NCBI GenBank assembly: GCA_050949255.1
Contig: JBMNFJ010000010.1
Location: 1-13,000, forward strand
Source: UBA3941 sp002385665
GTDB taxonomy: Bacteria; Bacillota; Clostridia; Caldicoprobacterales; UBA3941
Reading direction: 5' to 3'
DNA: 13,000 nt
A program made the translations under genes and the position numbers. How positions within the stretch are numbered: the first letter of the stretch is position 1; every line of letters begins with the position of its first letter. The notes below the pieces were generated by a model, which searched no databases, was not told the DNA's origin, and saw nothing but the letters and a program-made list of their open reading frames with translations. This document shows, piece by piece, positions 6,502 to 12,723 of the stretch.

Positions 6502-7233
6502 ATGGATTATCAATGCTTGCTTGCAGGCCGTTCTGCAATAGTTACCGGTGGTGCCGGTAGTGTCGGGCGTGCTGTTGCCTTGCTCTATGCTACCCATGGC
6601 GCTAATGTAGTCATATTGGACGAAGATGAGACGGAAGTTGAAAAGACTGTAAAGGATTTACGTGAGATCAACCAAAAGTGTTCTGGGTTTGCAGGTAATC
6701 TTAGAGATCCGGAATCCATTGCTCAATTGTGCGACTATGCAATAAATGCACTGGGTACTGCGGACATACTGGTCAATGCCGCCGGTTCCTATCTTCCTGG
6801 CGATGCCGAAACCCTGGAGGAAGATGACTTTATCGCCATGTTAGACAAGAATGTGAACTCCACAATACGGTTTACCAAGGCAATTATTCCATATATGTGT
6901 GACAATCGGCAGGGTGACATTATCAACATAACATCTGATCTGGCTACTGCATCCATGCCTGGAACAGCGGGAATTGCGGCATGTGCCGGTGCTATCGTCG
7001 CCTTTACCCGAAACGTTACAATGGATTATATAAGGTATCGTGTTCGGGCCAATTGCATTGTTTACCCATTTGATGGAATTGAAGGACGCAGGCCATTGAC
7101 CGGTGCGCCCGGCCCTGAGGATGTGGCCAACGCTGCCTTATGGTATGCTTGTAAAATGTCGCGCTTTATAATCGGGGACATGTTGCCGGTAAATGGCGGT
7201 ATGGATTATTTTGCGGGGATGAGGGGTGAATAA
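6502..7233 (+). CDS. Short-chain dehydrogenase/reductase-like protein 3 (no catalytic Tyr or Lys)
   Basis: This is a 243-residue SDR-fold protein. The cofactor end is good: 'TGGAGSVG' (15-22) keeps two of three glycines, D40 ends beta-2 (NAD-type), and 'NAAG' (92-95) is intact, so nucleotide binding is plausible. In the catalytic region S145 in 'NITSD' is in place, but 13 residues on, where Tyr belongs, is I158. The Lys position is A162 ('IAACA', 158-162), followed by 'GAIVAFTR' as in normal family members. After beta-6 the Pro-Gly is replaced ('VYPF', 187-190) and the substrate-covering loop is very short, leading straight to 'GPEDVANAALWYA' (204-216). AGGAGGGG (6489-6496) precedes the ATG by 5 nt. 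The 76-bp gap from SDR 2 shows no terminator. It is probably a cofactor-binding but non-catalytic paralogue. Confidence 0.85.
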   Translation: MDYQCLLAGRSAIVTGGAGSVGRAVALLYATHGANVVILDEDETEVEKTVKDLREINQKCSGFAGNLRDPESIAQLCDYAINALGTADILVNAAGSYLPGDAETLEEDDFIAMLDKNVNSTIRFTKAIIPYMCDNRQGDIINITSDLATASMPGTAGIAACAGAIVAFTRNVTMDYIRYRVRANCIVYPFDGIEGRRPLTGAPGPEDVANAALWYACKMSRFIIGDMLPVNGGMDYFAGMRGE

Positions 7234-7237
7234 CTTG
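7222..7237 (+). promoter_or_regulatory. Ribosome binding site that decides the TTG start of SDR 4
   Basis: AGGGGTG (7222-7228) overlaps the in-frame GTG at 7226, which therefore is not the start. TTG 7235 lies 6 nt downstream and one base after the TAA of SDR 3. It gives the N-terminus 'MKYNRLLEGK', which matches that of the other three SDRs. Confidence 0.7.
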
Positions 7238-8095
7238 AAATACAACAGGCTTTTAGAAGGCAAGGTGGCTGTAATCACTTCCGGTGCCCATGGCATGGGC
7301 AAGCACGTTTCGGTTTGGTATGCCAGGCATGGTGCCATCTGTTTTATAAACGGCAGGGATCCTTCCGGGGTGGAGACCGGTGAAATGCTGAATGAGATTT
7401 CACCCGGCTCCTGCTTTATCAGGTGTGACATGTCCAAGAGGGAAGACGTTGAATCCTTTATAAGGCAGGTGCTTGAACGTACTGATCGGATAGACAATAT
7501 AACCAATGTAGTGGGTATTAACCGGAGCGATCTGACGGATCAGGTTGATGATGAACGGTTTGAATACACTCAGCAGGTTAATCTGTATGGGATTATGCGT
7601 CTGGCACGGGGTTTTTGGCCATCCCTTAAAAAAACAAGGGGAAACATTATACTTATCTCAACCATTCATTCCGGAGCCACATTTGGTAAAAATAGTGCAT
7701 ATGCATCTTCCAAATCGGCTACAAATGCCTTTGCCCGCGCACTGGCAGTAGAGGGGGCACAATATGGTATACGTGCCAATGTAGTATGTCCGGGTGGGAT
7801 ATACTCCAGCAGGCAGCAGGAAAGGTATTTTGAGCTTAGGGATGACATTGAAAAACTTACGGATATTGGCATGAGGGGCGAAGGGGGACATCCCGATTAT
7901 GGTAGTGGGAGCTCTAACGATATAGCAAATGCCTGTCTCTTTCTCGCATCGGATATGGCTGCACACGTGACCGGTGCTGCCATAATGTCAGATGGTGGTG
8001 CAACCTTCCAATCACATAAATTCCGGGATTTCCGTACTCCTTCGGATTACAGGGATCTATGGAGAGAATTTATGCTGGATAGGTACGAGTTGTAA
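7235..8095 (+). CDS. Short-chain dehydrogenase/reductase 4 (catalytic motif intact)
   Basis: This 286-residue classical SDR is the only one of the four with a complete active site. The cofactor motif is 'TSGAHGMG' (15-22), and R41 after beta-2 ('INGRD') suggests NADP(H), though this is only an inference. N116 in 'QVNLYG', T143 (Thr at the serine position), Y156 and K160 in 'YASSK' form the Asn-Ser/Thr-Tyr-Lys tetrad. 'VVCPGGIYSS' (183-192) keeps the Pro-Gly after beta-6, followed by a full substrate loop of about 35 residues. 'ASDMAAHVTGAAIMSDGG' (238-255) ends the fold, and a charged aromatic tail (258-286, rich in Arg, Asp, Phe and Tyr) extends beyond the usual end. It starts one base after SDR 3 and is probably translationally coupled to it. 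Role: oxidation or reduction of a hydroxyl/keto group on the pathway intermediate; the substrate is unknown. Confidence 0.88.
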   Translation: MKYNRLLEGKVAVITSGAHGMGKHVSVWYARHGAICFINGRDPSGVETGEMLNEISPGSCFIRCDMSKREDVESFIRQVLERTDRIDNITNVVGINRSDLTDQVDDERFEYTQQVNLYGIMRLARGFWPSLKKTRGNIILISTIHSGATFGKNSAYASSKSATNAFARALAVEGAQYGIRANVVCPGGIYSSRQQERYFELRDDIEKLTDIGMRGEGGHPDYGSGSSNDIANACLFLASDMAAHVTGAAIMSDGGATFQSHKFRDFRTPSDYRDLWREFMLDRYEL

Positions 8096-8192
8096 TCTTG
8101 TATATCCCTACTAAGTTTATACAGTATACAGTGGTATGCATTCAGTTGCCGTTTGTCATAATTTATACCTTGAGATATAAGGCTTTGGGCAT

Positions 8193-8236
8193 AGTAAATG
8201 CAACCGTCTTCCTGGGGGAGGGTTGCATTTACTTTT
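8193..8236 (+). terminator. Intrinsic terminator after the SDR genes
   Basis: A perfect 13-bp stem pairs AGTAAATGCAACC (8193-8205) with GGTTGCATTTACT (8221-8233) around a 15-nt loop that could pair further. TTTT (8233-8236) overlaps the end of the stem. It lies 97 bp after the SDR 4 stop and closes that unit. Confidence 0.75.
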
Positions 8237-8266
8237 CCAATTTAGAATCAAATGTTTCCAATTGGA
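8234..8266. promoter_or_regulatory. TTTCCAATT direct repeats, 21 bp apart, upstream of a promoter
   Basis: TTTCCAATT occurs at 8234-8242 and 8255-8263, start to start 21 bp (two helical turns). The second copy sits in the palindrome TCCAATTGGA (8257-8266), 10 bp upstream of the -35 at 8277. The arrangement fits a dimeric regulator such as an AraC-type protein, but no regulator gene is present in the window. Confidence 0.4.
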
Positions 8267-8276
8267 GAAAACAGAC

Positions 8277-8305
8277 TTGACAAATAAAAACATGGAAGGT
8301 ATAAT
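8277..8305 (+). promoter_or_regulatory. Consensus sigma-A promoter
   Basis: TTGACA (8277-8282) and TATAAT (8300-8305) are separated by exactly 17 bp, matching the ideal housekeeping promoter. It sits just after the terminator at 8193-8236 and points toward the transporter genes, whose first start codon is about 615 bp away. Transcription would start near 8312 and make a long untranslated leader or a separate small RNA. Confidence 0.75.
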
Positions 8306-8386
8306 TTTATATAACAAAAAACAGATAATTCAAACTTGACAAATATGTTAGACATTTATTACAAGAGTTTACTCATTGCTTTTAGG

Positions 8387-8508
8387 ACATCATTTTAGAA
8401 CTCCTGGGTTACTTACTTGACACTTGCTTTGTAACATCATTTGCCATAACTGGATTTAATCACATGACATCATTTGTTATTACTGGACAATCGATTTGTT
8501 ATACAAAT
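8387..8508. repeat. Cluster of direct repeats (ACATCATTTG...CTGGA) and a palindrome
   Basis: Two 21-bp copies at 8434-8454 and 8467-8487 differ at three positions; both begin ACATCATTTG and end ACTGGA. A poorer copy begins at 8387 (ACATCATTTT, then CCTGG). The core ATTTGNNAT recurs at 8439, 8472 and 8494, spaced 33 and 22 bp, that is on the same face of the helix. The last copy is part of the palindrome ATTTGT-TAT-ACAAAT (8494-8508). This looks like an operator array downstream of the consensus promoter, where a bound protein could block or modulate transcription of the transporter. Confidence 0.5.
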
Positions 8509-8609
8509 TATCTTAATATTCTTTGTATTTATAATCTATATAAAGGCATCATCTATTATATTGATCTTTTTATAATATATCTACCTTAACTAGTTTATAG
8601 GATGATGAT

Positions 8610-8648
8610 CTTATTCGCTTCTTAACTCTAATTAGAAAGAAGAGTAAG
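8610..8648 (+). repeat. Stem-loop in the transporter leader
   Basis: CTTCTT (8618-8623) pairs with AAGAAG (8637-8642), with an inner TCT-AATT-AGA hairpin (8627-8636) and an outer CTTA/TAAG (8610-8613, 8645-8648). No T-tract follows, so it is not a terminator. It is a possible structured part of the long leader RNA. Confidence 0.3.
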
Positions 8649-8767
8649 AAAGCAGATCTATTAATATTAATTAGGTAAGTATGAAGACATATCTACAAGC
8701 TAGCTGCTACTGGTTCTCCAGTGGTCATAGCCAAAACCTTAGCAAAGATCCCAATAATTTTAGGACT

Positions 8768-8796
8768 TTGACAAAATGCGCAATGAATGGTAAAAA
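8768..8796 (+). promoter_or_regulatory. Candidate sigma-A promoter proximal to the transporter genes
   Basis: TTGACA (8768-8773) is followed after 17 bp by TAAAAA (8791-8796), a four-of-six match to TATAAT. It is about 125 bp upstream of the permease start and could give a shorter leader than the promoter at 8277. Confidence 0.45.
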
Positions 8797-8920
8797 TAGC
8801 TACCTCTTCAACCATATTATACAAATATTACAAAGTATATCCATGAGGCTTGTTTTGAAAAAGACAATAGCCTGATAACAAGAGATATATAATCAATGTT
8901 TATAGGAGAAGGAGGTAATC

Positions 8921-9859
8921 ATGATGGCAAAGAACAGGAAAAAAGTCCTAACCAGTGGGGTTGAAAGGTTTAATCGTGTTTCCTTGCCTACCAATATACT
9001 GTTCAGTTTGATATTTATATTGTTAGCACTTTTAACTGTTATCCCCTTGATTTTTGTTATAATTGTTTCCTTTTCATCTGCCGAATCCGTCCGAAAAATC
9101 GGTTACAGCTTTGTACCCCTGGAGTGGAGTCTTTCTGCCTATCAGTACTTATGGGATTTACGGCAGATTGTAGGAAGATCCTTCATGGTATCAATAGGCA
9201 CTACAGTTGCCGGTACAATTATCGGATTGTTTCTTAATTCCACTATGGGCTACGTGCTTTCACGAAGGAGCTTTGCACTTAGAAGACACTTCACCCTACT
9301 GATATTTATACCGATGCTTTTTAGCGGTGGTCTTGTATCCACCTACTTAATTAATACGCAGGTTCTAAAACTGGGTAACACCTATTGGGCCCTCATCTTA
9401 CCCATAGCGGTTTCAAGTTTCTATATCATAGTTTTGAGAACATTTTTCCAGACAACCATTCCTGACTCTCTTGTTGAGTCGGCTCAAATAGACGGAGCTT
9501 CACAATTGACAATATACTCCAGGATCGTTATGCCTATATCCCTGCCGGCTTTGGCAACCATTGGCCTCTTCCTGACCTTTGGTTACTGGAACAGCTGGTT
9601 TCCTGCCATGCTCTATATTCAATCAAGTCACCAGCATATGTATCCCTTGCAATACGTATTGATGAGTATAGAGAAGAGCATTCAATTCCTGACGGACAAC
9701 GCACAATTCCTGATTACACAGGAAGCCCTGCGTTCTATCCCGCAGGAGTCTATCAGGATGGCACTGGTTGTTATTGTAGTTCTGCCCATTGCATGCTCAT
9801 ATCCGTTTTTCCAAAAATACTTTATATCCGGTCTGACTATTGGAGCAGTCAAAGGCTAA
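8921..9859 (+). CDS. Carbohydrate ABC transporter permease, LplC/MalG-type
   Basis: This 312-residue inner-membrane permease belongs to the binding-protein-dependent transport family used for sugars and oligosaccharides. Membrane segments are visible at about 27-51, 88-112, 123-143, 155-176, 206-228 and 280-298. The EAA loop that contacts the ATPase is 'ESAQIDGASQLTIYSRIVMP' (186-205) with its conserved Gly at 192. The ending 'YPFFQKYFISGLTIGAVKG' is typical of the LplC/YtcP group. AAGGAGGT (8909-8916) serves either ATG 8921 or ATG 8924; I kept 8921. It pairs with the LplB-like permease at 11791-12723, with the binding-protein gene lying between them, which is not the usual order. No ATPase gene is present; such systems commonly use a shared MsmK/UgpC-type ATPase encoded elsewhere. 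Confidence 0.9.
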   Translation: MMAKNRKKVLTSGVERFNRVSLPTNILFSLIFILLALLTVIPLIFVIIVSFSSAESVRKIGYSFVPLEWSLSAYQYLWDLRQIVGRSFMVSIGTTVAGTIIGLFLNSTMGYVLSRRSFALRRHFTLLIFIPMLFSGGLVSTYLINTQVLKLGNTYWALILPIAVSSFYIIVLRTFFQTTIPDSLVESAQIDGASQLTIYSRIVMPISLPALATIGLFLTFGYWNSWFPAMLYIQSSHQHMYPLQYVLMSIEKSIQFLTDNAQFLITQEALRSIPQESIRMALVVIVVLPIACSYPFFQKYFISGLTIGAVKG

Positions 9860-9890
9860 TGGATAAGATAGAGAAATTGGTTGTAAATAT

Positions 9891-9925
9891 TATGCTTATG
9901 CCCACATCCGCCTGGGCTTGGCATA
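9891..9925 (+). repeat. Intercistronic stem-loop between permease and binding protein
   Basis: TATGC (9891-9895) pairs with GCATA (9921-9925), and inside it GCCCA (9900-9904) pairs with TGGGC (9913-9917) around an 8-nt loop. No T-run follows. Such hairpins between permease and binding-protein cistrons can protect the downstream message and raise binding-protein levels; that role is inferred here. Confidence 0.45.
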
Positions 9926-9974
9926 AATTGCATAAATAACCGACGAACACATAATAAATAGGAGGTATGAAGGA

Positions 9975-11567
9975 ATGTTTAAAAAAGAGACAATTCTCAA
10001 AGGCATGTCTATTATGCTAATCCTAATGTTGTTTGTTTCATTAGCATTAGCCGGTTGTGCCAAAGACAGCGATGCTGGAAAAGATACACCGGCTGAAGAA
10101 CATCAGACGGAAACGCCTGCAGAAGATGATGAAGAGCCAGCAGAAGAGGAAGAAGGGGGCTTTGTAAAACCTGAAGGGGACCCGGTACAGCTTATCTGGC
10201 TCATGGGTGACCCTGGACAGGTTCCCGCCGACCAAGCCATGGTCGAGGAAAAACTCGATGAGATATCTGTAGAAGCGTTAAATGTAAAGGTAACAACCTT
10301 ATATGTTAACAATGACACGGTTCAGCTGAAGATATCCAGTGGTGAGCCCTGGGATATGACCTTTACCTGCGAATGGTTCAACAATTACGGCGATCAGGCC
10401 AGAAAAGGCTATTTCGCAGACATTACAGAAAAGCTCCAGACAATAACTCCCGATCTGTATGCTACAATGAACGAGACAGTTTGGGAGGGTGCCAAAGTCG
10501 ATGGTAAGATATATGCTATCCCGGTTAAGAAAGACTATGCTACAGAGCTGTTCTTCCGCTTGGATAAGGCCTTGTTTGTAGACGAACTGGGTATGGAAGT
10601 ACCGGAAAATATGGACTTCTTCGATATTGAAGAGTATTTGAAGGCCGCCAAAGAGGCATACGAGAGCGGTAACCCGGCTGCTGCAGATGCCGAATATCCC
10701 TGGATGATGACCAAGGGTGGCGTAGGAATGGACAGAATCTTTGATATGCTCAACAATCCTACAGGCCTTGGAATACCTTATAGCAAGGTTGGAACACCCG
10801 ACGAGAACAAGGTAGCCTGGAAGTATGAAGATGAGGATTACCTGGAGAGGCTGAGAGCCGTACATCGCTGGTTCAAGGCCGGCTACATTAATCCCGATGC
10901 TGCAGTTCTGGATGAAGTAGGTCCATATTCTGCCGTTAAATACGGGCAAGGCTTCTATGGTGCAGATGCTATCTGGACTGCTGCAGATGGCTATGTACAA
11001 CTGATCTCCCGCTTTGATGGTCCATATCTATCCACCCAGACAATCAGAGGTGCTATGAATGCTATCAATGCCAATAGTGAACACATTGATCTGGCATTGA
11101 AGTATCAGGAACTGGTTAACACCAATCAGGAATATCGTGACATCTTACGTTACGGTGTAGAGGGAGTACACTTCAACTATAACGACCAGGGTCTCGTAGA
11201 ACGTACCAAAGAAGGTGTACAGAGATATAGTCCTTGGCCCTTCTCACAAGGTTCCTACTCACTGTCATCAGTTGAAGCTGCAGAAGGCGTAGATGTAGAT
11301 CCTAATATGTGGCAGGTTATCTTCGATGGCTATAAGGATGCTGTTGCTACCCAATTAATCGGATTCTCCTTTGATATAACACCGGTTGAAACTCAGGTAG
11401 CAGCTTGTCAGACCATAGTCGACAAGTATAATCCCAGACTCAATACCGGTACTGCAGATCCTGACGTTGAAGTTCCCAAACTAATTGCAGAGATGGAAGC
11501 AGCTGGAGTCAGAGAGGTTCAGGAAGAGATCCAGAGACAGGTCGATGAATTCCTGGCAAATAAATAA
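9975..11567 (+). CDS. LplA-like extracellular solute-binding lipoprotein
   Basis: This 530-residue lipoprotein captures the solute for the ABC importer on the outer face of the membrane. A type II signal peptide runs over residues 1-27 (KK near the start, hydrophobic core 'MSIMLILMLFVSLALAG') with lipobox L25-A26-G27-C28. An acidic, Pro/Glu/Asp-rich linker (29-64) follows, typical of tethered Gram-positive binding proteins. The mature domain starts near 'PVQLIWLMGDPG', contains 'DGKIYAIPV' (hinge/cleft region in this family), and ends in 'SFDITPVETQVAACQTIVDK' and a charged helix, as in LplA-type proteins of about 500-550 residues. AGGAGGT (9960-9966) lies 8 nt before the ATG. A strong terminator follows at 11638-11676, so its message may be made in excess of the second permease. 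The substrate is not predictable; the group handles oligosaccharides or modified sugars. Confidence 0.9.
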   Translation: MFKKETILKGMSIMLILMLFVSLALAGCAKDSDAGKDTPAEEHQTETPAEDDEEPAEEEEGGFVKPEGDPVQLIWLMGDPGQVPADQAMVEEKLDEISVEALNVKVTTLYVNNDTVQLKISSGEPWDMTFTCEWFNNYGDQARKGYFADITEKLQTITPDLYATMNETVWEGAKVDGKIYAIPVKKDYATELFFRLDKALFVDELGMEVPENMDFFDIEEYLKAAKEAYESGNPAAADAEYPWMMTKGGVGMDRIFDMLNNPTGLGIPYSKVGTPDENKVAWKYEDEDYLERLRAVHRWFKAGYINPDAAVLDEVGPYSAVKYGQGFYGADAIWTAADGYVQLISRFDGPYLSTQTIRGAMNAINANSEHIDLALKYQELVNTNQEYRDILRYGVEGVHFNYNDQGLVERTKEGVQRYSPWPFSQGSYSLSSVEAAEGVDVDPNMWQVIFDGYKDAVATQLIGFSFDITPVETQVAACQTIVDKYNPRLNTGTADPDVEVPKLIAEMEAAGVREVQEEIQRQVDEFLANK

Positions 11568-11637
11568 GGTGTTGGAACCTGGTTATTAGGGATTCCCTGT
11601 CTAAAGGAAATGAATAAAATGCTGTCCTAAGAAAACT

Positions 11638-11676
11638 GTCCTTGCTTATCTTCCCAAGGATGAGCAAGGACTTTTT
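11638..11676 (+). terminator. Strong intrinsic terminator between binding protein and second permease
   Basis: GTCCTTGCTTATCTT (11638-11652) pairs over 15 positions (two G-U) with 11657-11671 around the 4-nt loop CCCA, followed by TTTTT (11672-11676). It sits inside the transporter gene set, so the downstream permease needs read-through or its own promoter. Confidence 0.85.
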
Positions 11677-11776
11677 CTAAAATTAATTTATTAAAGGAAT
11701 AATGTCATTACTATGATAATAGGAAAGTAAAGCTCTTAAGTAAGTAGGGGGAAAATCATATTTTTCAGATGGAAAC

Positions 11777-11793
11777 GGAGGGTGATTGTATTG
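11777..11793 (+). promoter_or_regulatory. Ribosome binding site that decides the TTG start of the LplB-like permease
   Basis: GGAGGGTGA (11777-11785) overlaps the in-frame GTG at 11782, which therefore cannot be the start. TTG 11791 is 9 nt from GGAGG and gives 'MKSKSRFTRN', a normal short cytoplasmic N-terminus for this family. Confidence 0.65.
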
Positions 11794-12723
11794 AAATCAA
11801 AATCTCGTTTTACAAGGAATGACGCTGAACTGCTTTTAATTTCCCTGCCAACAGTGATTTGGTACGTCCTATTTACCTATCTCCCAATGTTCGGGATAAT
11901 TATAGCTTTTAAAAACTTCAGGCCACTACCCAAGGCAAGCTTTATTACGAGTCTGATCAAAAGTGATTGGGTAGGCATCCAGAACTTCAAATTTCTTTTT
12001 GCTACTCCTGACGCCTGGATAATGATGCGCAACACGCTGGGTTACAATGCTGTTTTCATTGTCTTGGGTATTGTTGTGCCTGTTACACTGGCAATAATGA
12101 TATCCCAATTGTACTCACAAAAACTGGCTAAAACTTGTCAAACTGCCATGTTTTTGCCTCACTTCCTATCCTGGGTTGTAGTAAGTTATTTTCTCTTTGC
12201 CTTTCTCAGTACAGATAAGGGATTGATAAATAAAACGTTGGAATCTATGGGTAGGGATCTCATTACCTGGTATGCTGACCCCAAATATTGGCCATATATA
12301 TTGGTACTGCTGAATATGTGGAAGTCTGTAGGGTATGGTATGGTCGTTTATTTGGCAGGCATATCCGGAATTGATCAATCGTTATATGAGGCGGCGATTA
12401 TAGACGGCGCAACAAAGTTGCAACAGGTAAAACACGTTACTTTACCTATGCTGAAGCCAATAATGATCATTATGTTTATTCTGTCTGTAGGCCGTATATT
12501 CTCAACTGATTTCGGTTTGTTCTATAATATACCAAGAAACTCAGGTGCTATTATTGATGTAACCCAAACTATAGACGTGTATGTGTACAAGGCTCTTATG
12601 AGTATGAATAACATAGGGTTTTCATCTTCCGCAGCTTTCTTACAGTCTATATTTGGATTCATAACCATAACAACTGCCAACCTGATTGTGAGAAAGATTG
12701 ATCCGGAGAGCTCTCTGTTTTAA
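11791..12723 (+). CDS. Carbohydrate ABC transporter permease, LplB/MalF-type
   Basis: This 310-residue inner-membrane permease is the partner of the LplC-like protein at 8921-9859. Membrane segments lie at about 14-40, 86-106, 118-140, 168-190, 222-242 and 283-300. The family hallmark 'YLPMFGIIIAFKNFRP' (30-45) follows the first segment. The EAA loop 'YEAAIIDGATKLQQVKHVTL' (199-218) with Gly206 is the ATPase contact. The ending 'RKIDPESSLF' is usual for LplB proteins. The start is TTG 11791 (see its ribosome binding site). The gene stands 223 bp after the binding-protein gene, beyond a strong terminator. The 114-bp spacer after the terminator has only weak promoter matches, for example TATGAT at 11712-11717, so its expression relative to the rest of the importer is unclear. 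Confidence 0.9.
   Translation: MKSKSRFTRNDAELLLISLPTVIWYVLFTYLPMFGIIIAFKNFRPLPKASFITSLIKSDWVGIQNFKFLFATPDAWIMMRNTLGYNAVFIVLGIVVPVTLAIMISQLYSQKLAKTCQTAMFLPHFLSWVVVSYFLFAFLSTDKGLINKTLESMGRDLITWYADPKYWPYILVLLNMWKSVGYGMVVYLAGISGIDQSLYEAAIIDGATKLQQVKHVTLPMLKPIMIIMFILSVGRIFSTDFGLFYNIPRNSGAIIDVTQTIDVYVYKALMSMNNIGFSSSAAFLQSIFGFITITTANLIVRKIDPESSLF

Larger units (their letters stand above)
8096..8920. other. Long AT-rich intergenic region between SDR and transporter genes
   Basis: This 825-bp stretch holds the SDR terminator, a consensus promoter, repeat clusters, a leader hairpin and a second promoter candidate, all listed separately. No convincing gene is present. The open frames 8098-8280 and 8681-8875 lack good ribosome binding sites and the first overlaps the terminator. 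The base composition is much more AT-rich than the flanking genes. Confidence 0.6.

Noticed and set aside
8098..8280. A 60-codon open frame after SDR 4.
   Set aside because: It has no ribosome binding site, runs through the terminator stem at 8193-8236 and into the promoter at 8277, and has no recognisable protein features.
8681..8875. A 64-codon open frame in the transporter leader; a neighbouring frame reads 'KLAATGSPVVIAKTLAKI', vaguely like a transposase fragment.
   Set aside because: Only a weak ribosome binding site, a candidate promoter lies inside it, and the resemblance is too short and frame-broken to support a mobile element.
10299..11000. A 233-codon open frame on the minus strand.
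   Set aside because: It lies wholly antisense within the solute-binding lipoprotein gene and has no family features; it is a shadow of that gene's codon usage.
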